From Candidatus Bathyarchaeota archaeon (lineage in GTDB: Archaea > Thermoproteota > Bathyarchaeia > Bathyarchaeales > Bathycorpusculaceae), in contig JAOZHX010000017.1 of NCBI GenBank assembly GCA_026014665.1, positions 62,001 through 126,000 of the forward strand: a stretch of 64,000 bases of DNA, written 5' to 3'. Positions 33,954-43,139 of this stretch are shown here, one piece after another; the first letter of the stretch is position 1, and the number at the start of each line of letters is the position of its first letter. The translations under genes and the position numbers were made by a program. The notes beneath the pieces are model-generated. The model ran no database searches and had not been told where the DNA came from. It was given only the letters and a program-made list of their open reading frames with translations.

Positions 33954-34545
33954 GTTATGCCAGATTCTAAAGGGCAAAGTTGTTTTTTTCGCCACGGGCA
34001 ACGTCCACAAATTCAACGAGGTCCGCAGCCTCCTCAGCCCGTATGGCATCGCAGTTGGCATGCTACGGCTAAAAGGCATCGAAATCCAAAGCGACAGCCT
34101 ACAAGAAATAGCCCAGACAAGCGTCCAAAATGCCTACAACCGCTCACATCTACCCATTTTCGTGGAAGACGCAGGATTGTTCATCGAAGCGCTCAACGGG
34201 TTCCCAGGACCCTACGCCGCCTACGCCTACAAAACAATCCACAACAGCGGTATCCTAAAACTCATGGAAAACCAAAAAAACAGGCACGCCACCTTCCAAT
34301 CAGTTATAGCCTACTGCGACCAGCAGAACCCCTCTCAGCCCCAATGCTTCCTTGGAGAAGTCAAGGGCGAAATAACTAGCCAAGAACGCAGACAACAGAG
34401 CAAGTCAGGCTTTGGTTTTGACCCCATCTTTCAGCCAGAGGGAAGCAGTAAAACGTTCGCGGAAATGACTATCCAAGAGAAGAATGGTTACTCGCACAGG
34501 GCAATGGCGATTAAAAAATTCGCTGAATGGTACAGAAAACAGTAA
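33931..34545 (+). CDS. ITP/XTP pyrophosphatase (HAM1/RdgB)
   Basis: A 204-residue nucleotide-pool cleansing enzyme that hydrolyses ITP, XTP and dITP. It has the family start VFFATGNVHKFNEVRSLL, the signature FVEDAGLFIEALNGFPGPYAAY, and the C-terminal SGFGFDPIFQPEG followed by YSHRAMAIKKFAEW. Overlap with bud32 makes a kae1-bud32-ITPase operon, an arrangement found in several archaea. Confidence 0.95.
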   Translation: MSKNANNELCQILKGKVVFFATGNVHKFNEVRSLLSPYGIAVGMLRLKGIEIQSDSLQEIAQTSVQNAYNRSHLPIFVEDAGLFIEALNGFPGPYAAYAYKTIHNSGILKLMENQKNRHATFQSVIAYCDQQNPSQPQCFLGEVKGEITSQERRQQSKSGFGFDPIFQPEGSSKTFAEMTIQEKNGYSHRAMAIKKFAEWYRKQ

Positions 34546-34767
34546 GCCCAAGGAAGGGCAAGAAATTCCTTTTATTATAATGCTGATTCTTATGCGAAGA
34601 GTTGAAGCCCCCTTGCTTTCAAGGAAATCAGCCAAATCTGTCAGTACGTCACTGCAGTATCAAGCGTGATAATAACATACAAGCCCAAAATCATATGAGG
34701 CTAAAGAAGTTAATGGAAGTCTTCTCGTTTTCCGTTAGCGTTTGCTTAGGTAACGCTTAATAAAAAT

Positions 34768-34911
34768 TCAGCCAGTTGGGTATTTGACCCTGGCGACCTT
34801 GAAAATGTGGTTGCACTTGCTACAGGTATAGTAAGTTATGGAAAAGTACGCGTTTTCTGTTTTGCTCTTGAGTGTTGCGGGTTCATTTCGGCATCTTGGG
34901 CATTTAACCAT
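34768..34911 (-). CDS. Very small zinc-ribbon protein
   Basis: Of the 103-codon ORF only the last 47 codons look real: MVKCPRCRNEP, then YYTCSKCNHIFKVARV, giving two CxxC knuckles 19 residues apart, the ribbon pattern of TFIIS/RpoM-like or RPA-like zinc ribbons. ATG 34911 begins this segment; the upstream part has no conserved composition. Function unknown, nucleic-acid binding likely. Confidence 0.55.
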   Translation of the reverse strand: MVKCPRCRNEPATLKSKTENAYFSITYYTCSKCNHIFKVARVKYPTG

Positions 34912-35132
34912 TTGTTCACACGTACTTTCAAGCAAAGATTGACCAATAAAAGGGTTTTTAGGCAATTTACCAAAAAATCCACGTTGTTCACGCATGTTTG
35001 ATGCCGCAATCCTGACTTGATGTTTCACGACTATGTTCGCTCGTGGTGTTCTTTGGAGCTTAATCTTGTTAATCTTCAAAGAGATTACTTATACCGACTT
35101 GGAAGAGAGGATGAACCAGAAAAAGCTGGATG

Positions 35133-36182
35133 TTATTGTTTTCTCTTTTTCAATAATACCGACACCACAGCGGCAGCAACAACAGTTGCTAACACTGTCA
35201 ACACTATGGCTAAGGTTGTTGAGAGTAGCAATGCTTGGGAACCTGCATTCTCCGTTGCCGCTGGCGTTGGACCCTGTGCACCTGAATTATCATAGTGAGT
35301 TGAAGGGGGTGCCGGATTTGTGGACAGCGGCACTGTGTTTGCATAGCCGTAGTAGAAGTTGTCTATGTACGATGGGGTTGCTCCACTGCCCACCAGTTTA
35401 AACTGCCTATTGCCCATTAAGTCATAGCCGATGCCTGCGGCAGCCTGAGATGTGGGCATGTAGGTTGGAATCATTACGCCAGCCATCGGCAGAGGAAGCA
35501 AGTTTTGGTACGCCACAGTATTTAGTACATGCTCGTTTGTTATGCTGGACACCCACGTTTCTCCCATGCCATCAGGTCTTGGCATGCCCGTAGCAAAATC
35601 CGTAATTATTTCATCGTTTATTTGTATGGTAACGTTTGCAAGAGTGCGTCCTCCGCTTTGAGTTGTGGTTACTGTGAGGCGCCAGGTGGACCATTCTGTC
35701 GCATGGTTGAATAAGAAGTAGTAATGGGATGCTTCCCCTGTGGTTGTGTTGCAGAAAGCAAGGCCGCCTACTTGTTGGAGGTCGTTGTTGTGCATTTGTC
35801 TTTGGAAAATTCCCATCCTTATGATGACGTGCCCTTCTGTGTCTGTTGCTTCATAGAAGTTCCCTTGGAAAGCCGAGTTGTTCCCGTAGATGATGTTGTG
35901 GAACACGTCGAATTGAACGGTGAAATTATCCAAGGCGTAGCCGGCTTGCAGGGGCTTAAAAGTTGCTTGACCATTAACAGCCAAAACATTGGAGCCGCCG
36001 ACGGTTTGAATCCCTGCGTCATGCAAAAACCAGCAGCCATCCTCTAAGGTGGATGATGCATCAAAATTGTTGATGTAGTAACCTGTTGCAGCGTTAACTT
36101 GAGAAACAAACAGTATTCCTGACAGCGCAAGAATGCAAACCAAGACGGCGGAAGTAACCAAGAGTTTAATCAACGTTACCAC
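35133..36182 (-). CDS. Secreted, membrane-tethered hypothetical protein
   Basis: A 349-residue protein with an N-terminal signal or anchor (about residues 5-30, LLVTSAVLVCILALSGI...), a beta-rich extracytoplasmic domain (about 35-290) with a concanavalin/LamG-like feel (TVQFDVFHNIIYGNNSAF, WRLTVTTTQSGGRTLAN), a Pro/Thr/Ala linker, and a C-terminal helix (ALLLSTTLAIVLTVLATVV) ending KKRKQ. The layout is that of an archaeal cell-surface protein anchored by its tail. No enzymatic motif is visible. Similar tails occur in the two other secreted proteins of the window. Confidence 0.65.
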   Translation of the reverse strand: MVTLIKLLVTSAVLVCILALSGILFVSQVNAATGYYINNFDASSTLEDGCWFLHDAGIQTVGGSNVLAVNGQATFKPLQAGYALDNFTVQFDVFHNIIYGNNSAFQGNFYEATDTEGHVIIRMGIFQRQMHNNDLQQVGGLAFCNTTTGEASHYYFLFNHATEWSTWRLTVTTTQSGGRTLANVTIQINDEIITDFATGMPRPDGMGETWVSSITNEHVLNTVAYQNLLPLPMAGVMIPTYMPTSQAAAGIGYDLMGNRQFKLVGSGATPSYIDNFYYGYANTVPLSTNPAPPSTHYDNSGAQGPTPAATENAGSQALLLSTTLAIVLTVLATVVAAAVVSVLLKKRKQ

Positions 36183-36426
36183 GCTTATGGAACATTGCTG
36201 TTCTCCCTTATGTTATTTTAGGCTAAAACACATGCCAAGCCAAACATTGCATCAGCTCTCTGCTTGCCGAGATTTTTTGTTTTCTTTGGGCACCTGCCTA
36301 TCTTGCGTTTACGTGCGTATACACTTGATAAGAGTATAAATAAGGGGGATAGAGAAAAAAATCACAGCTAAAACACCTGCTTAAACTTGCTTCTAAACAA
36401 AGTGTTATATTGCCATCTTATAATAA

Positions 36427-36948
36427 ATGAGAATTAGAGAAGGAATACGTTTGTTGAGCAGAACTAAGAGTAATCCTTGGGTTGAAGGTTTAATCACAGC
36501 AGTCTCCATCGGCGGTTTCCTCATCATTCTTGGCGCAGTTTTCGGCTTAACACCAGGAATCCCCCAGAAAACAAGCAGTTTCTTTAGCGACTTAAAACTG
36601 GTTTCTTTCCCCTTGGATTCAGGCACAATCAGCCTGTTTGCACCCGCCAACCCCCAGCAGCACCTTGACTTCTTCACCGCAGTATTCAACTTTCTACTCG
36701 GCATCGGCATACTACAAATAGTCATCTTAGCCATACGGTTTTGGGCACATTCACCAGTCGGAAAAACATCTGAAACCGTTGGCAGCGCTGTGTTCTGGCT
36801 TGGCGGTGCCGCAGCGGCAAGTGTTTATCTGCTTGCTGGGACACAAAACGGCTGGTTCCAGTTCTGGTCAATGCTACTTGTGCTTATCGGCGTTTCATTG
36901 ATTGTAAGGTTCATCATCCTGTTCACCGCAAAAAGATTGAAAAAATGA
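36427..36948 (+). CDS. Hypothetical membrane protein, about four helices
   Basis: A 173-residue protein with four predicted helices (about residues 17-40, 85-105, 120-137 and 143-165) and a longer outside loop between the first two. The C-terminus is basic (TAKRLKK). No family recognised. Separate from its neighbours, which are on the other strand. Confidence 0.55.
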   Translation: MRIREGIRLLSRTKSNPWVEGLITAVSIGGFLIILGAVFGLTPGIPQKTSSFFSDLKLVSFPLDSGTISLFAPANPQQHLDFFTAVFNFLLGIGILQIVILAIRFWAHSPVGKTSETVGSAVFWLGGAAAASVYLLAGTQNGWFQFWSMLLVLIGVSLIVRFIILFTAKRLKK

Positions 36949-36960
36949 TTCAGCCCGAAA

Positions 36961-37323
36961 CTATAGAGGTTGACTGATTTTCTTCTTGAAATCTTCAATT
37001 AACCGTTCAATGTTTTTTGCAGCTTGCTCTTGCTCTTTTTGCAAAACCAGCTGGTCTTCGCCTTTTTTGAGCAGTTCTCTTGCATATGGCCACTTGATTG
37101 ACATTTCCGTTCCACCTTCAACCTGCTGGAACAAAAATTCAACCTCCAAGGCTTTGCCAACCCAGCTTGGACTGTACTGCATCAGCAGGTAGCGTGGCGG
37201 AACAAACTTTTTAACAGCCACTTCTTTTAAACCCAATTCGGTCAGAGCTTTCCCAATGATTTCTGAAGCTTTATCCACGTCGATTTGAACGATGTATTTT
37301 TCCTCGTAAGCTTTCAAACGCAT
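36961..37323 (-). CDS. Hypothetical protein, possibly START/SRPBCC-like
   Basis: About 120 residues, alternating beta strands (EKYIVQIDVDKASEIIGKAL, YLLMQYSPSWVGKALEVEFLFQ, GGTEMSIKWPYA) and a long C-terminal helix (LQKEQEQAAKNIERLIEDFKKK). This resembles small SRPBCC-type lipid-binding domains, but the evidence is weak. Start chosen at ATG 37323, six codons inside the ORF. Confidence 0.5.
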   Translation of the reverse strand: MRLKAYEEKYIVQIDVDKASEIIGKALTELGLKEVAVKKFVPPRYLLMQYSPSWVGKALEVEFLFQQVEGGTEMSIKWPYARELLKKGEDQLVLQKEQEQAAKNIERLIEDFKKKISQPL

Positions 37324-37490
37324 CTTAATCCACGCGAGCAAGTGAAAAGGGTATTTTCAAATAAACGTTTCCTACAAGAAACATAGAAAAAACGGCGAAA
37401 TAACTAAAGATAGCCTTTAACCTTAATTTTTTACAGTTATTCTTAAATATCCCCGTACTGTGGGTGTTAGTGCATAATTGTGGTGTAACG

Positions 37491-37931
37491 ATGCCAAAGC
37501 AAGAAAAAGGAAAATCACACTCCATGCGTCCAGTCAGCAGACGCCCTCCAAGCTGGTGCAAGTACCAGCCTGAGGAAGTCGAAGCCTTCATCATAAAACT
37601 TGCCAAAGAAGGTCACAACACAAGCAGCATAGGCACGATTCTGCGTGACCAATACGCTATTCCGCTGGTGAAGCCAATCACGGGCAAGAGCATAAGCGAC
37701 ACGTTGGAAGCTGCAGGGTTAGCCCCTTCGATGCCTGAGGACCTTGCAAACCTCGTGAAGAAAGCACAGGGCTTGGCTGTACACTTGGATAAGAACAAGA
37801 AAGACTTGCATAACAAGCGTAACATGCAAATCATCGAAGCAAGAATCCACAAGCTGTCACGTTACTACAAGCGTGAAGGCGTTTTGCCCAAGAAATGGAA
37901 GTACGAAGCAAAAATCGCCTCAGTAACCTAA
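37491..37931 (+). CDS. rps15: Ribosomal protein uS15
   Basis: A 146-residue S15 of the archaeal/eukaryotic type, longer than the bacterial protein because of the N-terminal arm (SRRPPSWCKYQPEEVEAF). The core DLHNKRNMQIIEARIHKLSRYYKREGVLPKKWKYE is diagnostic, here quoted in part. ATG 37491 gives the usual MPKQEKGKSHSMRP start; the ORF track opens nine codons before it. Next gene is the DHH protein, a neighbour often seen in archaea. Confidence 0.97.
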   Translation: MPKQEKGKSHSMRPVSRRPPSWCKYQPEEVEAFIIKLAKEGHNTSSIGTILRDQYAIPLVKPITGKSISDTLEAAGLAPSMPEDLANLVKKAQGLAVHLDKNKKDLHNKRNMQIIEARIHKLSRYYKREGVLPKKWKYEAKIASVT

Positions 37932-38021
37932 AGTTTTCCTCTCCTAGATTTTAACTTCTTTATGGTTTATTGCGCCAGCTTTAAATCCAATCACCGCCTT
38001 CTTTGCCAGAAGTGAACACTC

Positions 38022-39494
38022 ATGGCAACGCCCCAGCAAACAGCAATCCAGCAGTTCCTATCACAAGCTGACAAGGCAGCAAAAACCATCCTAGAAACCG
38101 CACAAAAAGATGGCTACATAACCGTTTTTTCTCATCTGGACGCGGATGGCGTTGCTGCGGCAGGAATAATTGGAAAAGCGCTTTTTCGGCTGGACGCTAG
38201 GTTCCGCATCAGGGTAATGCAGTGGGTTGACGAGAAAATCATAAACGAAATCCAAGCTGACAAACCTCAGCTTGTAATTATGACGGATTTTGGCAGCGGC
38301 TACCTCGACCTCTTAAACGAGAAAATCCCAAACATCAAAGTCATAATACTTGACCACCACCAAATAAATAGCAAAATCGCCAACCCAAACCACATCCAAG
38401 TTAACCCACACCTCTTCGGCATAGACGGCGCAACCGACATCAGCGGTTCTGGCGTAGCCTATTTTGCAGCAAAAGCGATAAACCCCTCGAACGTGGATTT
38501 GGCACCCATCGCATTAGTCGGCGCACTGGGAGATATGCAAGACAAATACGAACAGCGAAGCATGCACAACCTAAACCAAATAATCGTAAACGACGCCGTA
38601 ACCGCAGGTCTGCTCAGAGTGGACAAAGACTTGATGTTCTTTGGCAGGGAAACAAGACCTCTCTACAAGATGATAGTGACAACCACTAACCCGTTTATCC
38701 CCGGCTTAAGCGGCCAAGAAACAGAAACAATCAACTTTCTGGAGGACACACTAAAAATTCCCACCAAACAGGGCGAAAAACCCCGAAGCCTCGGCGACTT
38801 AACCCCCGAAGAGAAAACGCGTCTCTGCTCAGGCTTAGCAGACTACTTGATGTCCAAGGGTTTGCATCTAGCAGTCGATGACATAATCGGCTACGTTTAC
38901 GTTCTAACCAAAGAAGAGCCCAACACTGCACTGCGGGATGGACGAGAATTCGCAGTTCTTCTAAATTCAACAGGCCGCATGGACCGCCCCAGCCTTGGTA
39001 TCGCCATCTGTATGGGCGACCGCAAAGCCGCACTGGAAGAGGCAAACAAAATCTTAGAAGACTATCGCAAAAACATCAACAAATACCTAGGCTGGGTAGC
39101 AGAGAAACCTGAACGCATGCGTGAACTCCAAAACATCTATATCATTTATGGCGAGAACTTTATCAACGAAAAGATTATAGGCACAGTCTCCTCCATCATC
39201 GTTTCCAGTCTCGCAAACAGTGAGAAACCGCTCCTTGCCTTCGCGAACATTGAGGCGGAGAACGCTGCAAAATTCTCAGGCAGAACCACCGAAGCAGCAC
39301 TGCGCAAAGGCATCAACCTGGGCGATGTGATGCGGCTGGCTTCTGAAGCAAACGGCGGCAAAGGTGGTGGGCACAACATAGCAGCAGGTGCGCAGGTTCC
39401 ATTAGATAAGGTTGAGGCGTTTATCGCGTTGGTGGATGAGCTGGTTGGAAGGCAGTTGAAGGGTGAGAAGCTTGGAATCAGCAATAACGCTTGA
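38022..39494 (+). CDS. DHH-family phosphoesterase, archaeal RecJ-like
   Basis: A 490-residue single-strand nuclease-type protein. DHH motifs are SHLDADGVAAAGIIGKAL (motif I), VIMTDFGSGY (II), VIILDHHQI (III) and VGALGDMQD (IV); the C-terminal DHHA1 domain ends GGKGGGHNIAAGAQVP. Archaeal relatives include the GINS-associated nuclease and RecJ-like exonucleases acting in replication, repair or RNA decay. Adjacent to rps15 upstream and overlapping the Pcc1-like gene by 32 bp. Confidence 0.9.
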   Translation: MATPQQTAIQQFLSQADKAAKTILETAQKDGYITVFSHLDADGVAAAGIIGKALFRLDARFRIRVMQWVDEKIINEIQADKPQLVIMTDFGSGYLDLLNEKIPNIKVIILDHHQINSKIANPNHIQVNPHLFGIDGATDISGSGVAYFAAKAINPSNVDLAPIALVGALGDMQDKYEQRSMHNLNQIIVNDAVTAGLLRVDKDLMFFGRETRPLYKMIVTTTNPFIPGLSGQETETINFLEDTLKIPTKQGEKPRSLGDLTPEEKTRLCSGLADYLMSKGLHLAVDDIIGYVYVLTKEEPNTALRDGREFAVLLNSTGRMDRPSLGIAICMGDRKAALEEANKILEDYRKNINKYLGWVAEKPERMRELQNIYIIYGENFINEKIIGTVSSIIVSSLANSEKPLLAFANIEAENAAKFSGRTTEAALRKGINLGDVMRLASEANGGKGGGHNIAAGAQVPLDKVEAFIALVDELVGRQLKGEKLGISNNA

Positions 39495-39723
39495 ATATGC
39501 AGACGCTAAGACTGCAGAAGCCATAGCTAAAGCAATTGCACCTGACAACTTCAAAACACCTCGAGGATTACAGGTTAAGACTGAACAAAAAAACAACAAA
39601 GTAATAACAGAGATTCAATGCGTAGGCAAACTCGCCACCTTCACCGCAACCATAGATGACTTACTTTTCAGCGCAACAACAGCAGAAAAGGCGCTTTGCA
39701 CCATAACCAAAACGAACGCTTGA
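39463..39723 (+). CDS. Pcc1-family protein, candidate Pcc2/Gon7-like KEOPS subunit
   Basis: An 86-residue protein with the small Pcc1-type alpha-beta pattern: SAITLEYADAKTAEAIAKAI, NFKTPRGLQVKTEQ and KLATFTATIDDLLFSATTAEKAL. It is a paralogue of the clearer Pcc1 at 60098, with weaker hallmarks. Some archaea carry a second Pcc1 paralogue, Pcc2, that acts as the fifth KEOPS subunit and matches eukaryotic Gon7, and this fits that role. GTG 39463 lies inside the DHH gene (32-bp overlap), so translation is coupled. Confidence 0.7.
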   Translation: MRSLESAITLEYADAKTAEAIAKAIAPDNFKTPRGLQVKTEQKNNKVITEIQCVGKLATFTATIDDLLFSATTAEKALCTITKTNA

Positions 39724-40143
39724 TCAGCTTTTAATGAATAACATAATCCCATGCCTTGCTGATGGTTTCTGGTCCACGGTTTATGGAAGAGCAAACGTTG
39801 AGTAATTACTCTGTCACCCTTCTCTTGGCACCGCCACTGCTCTCAAATAGGCGCATTCAAGGCGCGTAACCACAATAAAACCAAGCCATCCGTAAAGACC
39901 ATACATTTTAGAATAGGAAAGCATCACTGTGCAGACAACCGCCATCAAAGCCCTAAAATAATTGCCACAGCGACCCTCGGTAAGAATCCAGGGGTTGGTT
40001 ATCTGCCCTTACCTCGGTTTGTTTTACAATGGACAGGTGGTTCCTTGTTTTTGCTTCGCTTTTCTGGTTAAACTCTTCGTCAAACTCAAATAAGGTAAAT
40101 TTATTAATAAAACCCCTACAGCATAAGGTAAAGGCGAACATAA
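39724..40143. other. Gene-free stretch of about 420 bp
   Basis: I see no convincing ORF or tRNA. The short ORFs 39953-40141 (minus) and 40029-40499 (plus) have no meaningful translation; the latter is a shadow of the next gene. A T/A-rich segment AAATTTATTAATAAAA near 40094-40109 may be the promoter of the next gene. Confidence 0.45.
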
Positions 40144-40491
40144 GTGTCCATAATAAACAAACTCAAAACCTTCAACCGATTTCAATTAGCATCTTTAGCC
40201 TTCTACGCAGTCACAGGCATCCTGTTGCTGGCTTTTCTGCCGTTCTCAGGTTTTCCACCGCACCTTGCCTTGCTTGGAATCGTCAGCCTCATAACTGCCT
40301 ACAGCCTCTTCTCAAAACGTGCTTGGGCGTTATGGCTTGTCGCCATACTCTTTGTAGTAATCTCCGTTTTCGCCCTATACACCCTTTACTCGGTGGGCTT
40401 AAGCAACATCCTCATCGCATTAACGATGATTGTTTACACAGCGCTCACATGGTTAATCTCAATCTACCTGCTGCTAAAACGCAACCCCTAA
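40144..40491 (+). CDS. Small membrane protein, about four helices
   Basis: A 115-residue protein almost wholly made of four predicted helices (about 14-33, 38-52, 57-80 and 86-108) with short loops. It starts GTG after a TATA-like sequence. No family recognised. It faces the moeA gene, with stops 5 bp apart. Confidence 0.55.
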   Translation: MSIINKLKTFNRFQLASLAFYAVTGILLLAFLPFSGFPPHLALLGIVSLITAYSLFSKRAWALWLVAILFVVISVFALYTLYSVGLSNILIALTMIVYTALTWLISIYLLLKRNP

Positions 40492-40495
40492 AACC

Positions 40496-41746
40496 CTAAG
40501 TTCTGAACCCAGAACCACGAAAAAGATAAACCAGCACTTCCTCATCTGCATCCACAAACTGCTCATTCTCTCTTATCTCCACAAACCCATCCGCCCCAGC
40601 TAAAGTCGTAATTGCACCCGAAGCACCTGACTCCACCGGTACCGCAAGCAAACGGCAATTTGCATCAAACTCCAATCGGACCATAACAAACGTTCGCCTG
40701 CCCTTCGCACTAAACATCCGCGAACCAGCAACAGCCCTAACTGTTCGCATCGGCATAGCAGGTTTGCCGGCTAACCGCAAAAGCAGTGGCCTAGCAAACA
40801 AGTAAAAAATCAACAGAGCAGAAGTCGGATGCCCAGGCAAAGCAAAAACAGGTTTCTCGCCTACGAACCCAACTGTTGTGGGTTTTCCAGGTTTTACTGC
40901 AACTCCATAAACCACGATCCCGGGCTTACCCAAGGAGTCAACGATTTGAGGAGTGTAGTCCTTTGGACCAACTGAAACGCCACCTGAAGTAATTACCATA
41001 TCTGCGCATGACACTGCAGTTTGCAATGCTTTAGACAACGCTGCTTTATCGTCGGGAATCACGCCGAAGTAGAGGGGTTTGCATCCTGCTTCGATAACCG
41101 CTGTCCCAATGCTGTAAGCGTTTATGTCATAAATCTTTCCCGTCGGCAATTTCTTTCCAAGCTCGGTGACTTCTCCTCCTGTGGATAAAATCGCGACGAT
41201 TGGAATTTTTAAAACCTTAGCTTTTGTTAAACCTAGAGCTGCTAAAACGCCGATTTCGCTGGGACCCAAAACTTGGCCTTTTTTGAGAATCAAGGCGTCT
41301 TTTTTGATGTCTGAGCCTTTCTTCTGCACGTTTTCGTTTATGGTTACGGCGTTAAAAACATGCAATTGGCTGTCTTCACGTTGAGTGTCTTCAACCATAA
41401 CAACGGCGTCTGCGCCTTCAGGAAGTGGTGCGCCAGTTACAATTTCAACTGCTTCGCCCATGCCAACTTTAACCTGCGGTTGCTCGCCGACGTTAGCAAT
41501 GCCAACAACCTTCAGGGTAGCCGGTTGATTCTCTTCTGCACCGTAGGTGTCTTGAGCTTTTACGGCGTATCCATCGACGGTTGAACGGTTAAACGGTGGA
41601 ATGTCCAGTGATGAAGTGATGTCTTCGTTTAACACGCGGTTGTAGGCTTCCAGCAACACGACTTCTTCTTCACCCAAAAAGGTGGGTTTGAAATGTTCTT
41701 CGATGGTTTTTTGGGCTTCTTCAAACGTCATGAGTTTTCTAAACAT
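40496..41746 (-). CDS. moeA: Molybdopterin molybdenumtransferase MoeA (second of tandem pair)
   Basis: A 416-residue MoeA that inserts molybdate or tungstate into molybdopterin. The N-terminal DIPPFNRSTVDGYAV, ITGAPLPEGADAVVMVEDT-type segment (here EIVTGAPLPEGADAVVM), then VAILSTGGEVTELG, VITSGGVSVGPKDYTPQ and VFALPGHPTSALLIF are all family signatures. It overlaps the other moeA by 8 bp. Paired, divergent MoeA proteins are thought to handle different metals or substrates in some anaerobes, and an AOR gene sits at 12743. Confidence 0.94.
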   Translation of the reverse strand: MFRKLMTFEEAQKTIEEHFKPTFLGEEEVVLLEAYNRVLNEDITSSLDIPPFNRSTVDGYAVKAQDTYGAEENQPATLKVVGIANVGEQPQVKVGMGEAVEIVTGAPLPEGADAVVMVEDTQREDSQLHVFNAVTINENVQKKGSDIKKDALILKKGQVLGPSEIGVLAALGLTKAKVLKIPIVAILSTGGEVTELGKKLPTGKIYDINAYSIGTAVIEAGCKPLYFGVIPDDKAALSKALQTAVSCADMVITSGGVSVGPKDYTPQIVDSLGKPGIVVYGVAVKPGKPTTVGFVGEKPVFALPGHPTSALLIFYLFARPLLLRLAGKPAMPMRTVRAVAGSRMFSAKGRRTFVMVRLEFDANCRLLAVPVESGASGAITTLAGADGFVEIRENEQFVDADEEVLVYLFRGSGFRT

Positions 41747-43028
41747 ATGTTTTGTCCTCCAGACTTGAGAACATGTGTACGATTACGCTTTCGCCTTCGC
41801 TTATTCCTTCACGGTTTTCGGGGACAATGAGGTAGCCGTTGCTCTGTGTCATGGTGGATATGGAACCTGAACCTTTGGTGCTCACGGGTTCGGCTACGAA
41901 CTCATTGTTTTTGAGGCTGACGTGGACTCGCACGTAAGTTTTCCTCCCCAGAGCGCTAGTGACTCTTCGAGTTAAGGTTGCCTTCACCATGGGTCGTGGC
42001 TCTTCTTTGGGCATGCCGAGCATTTTGCAGATTAATGGTCTTCCAAACACCTCGAACCCAACGATTGCTGCAACTGGGTTGCCTGATAGAATAAGCACAG
42101 GTTTGCCTTCCAAAGTAGCCAGTGCAGTTGGCATCGCTGGGCGTAGAGCAACACCATGGACTACGATTCCTGGTTTGCCCAGCATGTTGATGGCATCTGG
42201 CACCAGATCCAAGCCGCCAACGCTGGTTCCGCCCGTTGTTACTATGATGTCGTTTGTTTTGAGGGCGTTTTGGATTTTTTGGGCGATTTCTTGGGTGTTG
42301 TCTTTTGCGATTCCTAAATCGTTTGTTTGTGCTCCGAGTTCGTCGAGCATAGCTTTGATTATGGTTTTGTTTGAGTCGTAGATTTGGTTGGGTGAGCGTT
42401 CTGTGCCTAACTCTGCGATTTCGTTGCCTGTGGCTAGTATGGCGATTTTTGGTTTCTCTGTGACCGTTAGTTGTGTGCATCCCTGTGCAGCAGCTAAGCC
42501 CAGATGGTAGGGATTCAAGCGGATTCCAGCTCTTAGGGCTATGGTGCCTTTTTGTATGTCTTCGCCCTGCTTGGAAATGTTGTCGCCTGGCGCCAGTTGG
42601 GTCCAAACTTCTAGTTCGGTGTTTCGCTTCTTTGTGTTCTCGAGCATGACAACGGCGTCGCCTCCTTTTGGAATGGGGTTGCCTGTCCAGATTTGTCTTG
42701 CTTGTTTGGTGTTGACTTGTTGGTCTTGGGTTAGTTGGAGGATTACGGGTTTGAATTGCGAAGCGCCGACTAGATCAGCAGCTCTAACTGCATAACCGTC
42801 AACAGCTGACTTGTCAAACCTTGGCAGGTCCTCTTGTGCGATTAGGTCTTTGGCTAAAATTCTGCCCAATGCCTCTTGCAAGGGCACAGAGACAGTTTTG
42901 GGTTTGTCGATTTGCAGGGTATTAAACCAGGTTTGGAGTGCTTGGTCTGTTAAGGTTAGTTTTTGGAATCCTTTGAGTTTTACCAAAATGGTTCCCACAA
43001 TAGCAGATGTGTTTAGTGTAAAAAACAT
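41739..43028 (-). CDS. moeA: Molybdopterin molybdenumtransferase MoeA (first of tandem pair)
   Basis: A 429-residue MoeA paralogue. It carries DLPRFDKSAVDGYAVRAAD, IWTGNPIPKGGDAVVMLENT, IAILATGNEIAELG, IVTTGGTSVGGLDLVPDAI and VLILSGNPVAAIVGF. The last motif has SGNPVA where its neighbour has PGHPTS, so the two active sites differ. The true start is uncertain: a TTG followed by VKLKGFQKLTLTDQAL is a likely alternative to the ORF start. Same strand and overlapping with the second moeA. Confidence 0.92.
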   Translation of the reverse strand: MFFTLNTSAIVGTILVKLKGFQKLTLTDQALQTWFNTLQIDKPKTVSVPLQEALGRILAKDLIAQEDLPRFDKSAVDGYAVRAADLVGASQFKPVILQLTQDQQVNTKQARQIWTGNPIPKGGDAVVMLENTKKRNTELEVWTQLAPGDNISKQGEDIQKGTIALRAGIRLNPYHLGLAAAQGCTQLTVTEKPKIAILATGNEIAELGTERSPNQIYDSNKTIIKAMLDELGAQTNDLGIAKDNTQEIAQKIQNALKTNDIIVTTGGTSVGGLDLVPDAINMLGKPGIVVHGVALRPAMPTALATLEGKPVLILSGNPVAAIVGFEVFGRPLICKMLGMPKEEPRPMVKATLTRRVTSALGRKTYVRVHVSLKNNEFVAEPVSTKGSGSISTMTQSNGYLIVPENREGISEGESVIVHMFSSLEDKTYV

Positions 43029-43071
43029 ATCGAACCGAAAAATACTAACTTAAGCGTACTGGTGGTTGGAT

Positions 43072-43115
43072 AGTGTTTTGTTGCTTGCAAAATTCTATAG
43101 CCCCCTTATATAAAC
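43072..43115 (+). promoter_or_regulatory. Promoter-like module with BRE/TATA, shared with 11131-11173
   Basis: GTTTTGTTGCTTGCAAAATT, CTATAGCCCCC and TTATATAAAC repeat the module before proS with a few changes. The TATA-like end predicts initiation near 43140, leaving a leader of about 220 nt before the DUF488 gene. Confidence 0.5.
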
Positions 43116-43139
43116 TACCCATATGTTAAATTAAGCTGC

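Noticed and set aside
34912-35079. N-terminal extension of the small zinc-ribbon ORF
   Set aside because: No conserved composition; ATG 34911 starts exactly at the zinc-ribbon domain.
35017-35401. Plus-strand ORFs antisense to the secreted protein at 35133
   Set aside because: Translations are low-complexity shadows of the minus-strand gene's Thr/Ala-rich tail.
39724-40143. Possible tRNA or small RNA in the 420-bp gap
   Set aside because: No T-arm GGTTC-type motif or matching stems on either strand.
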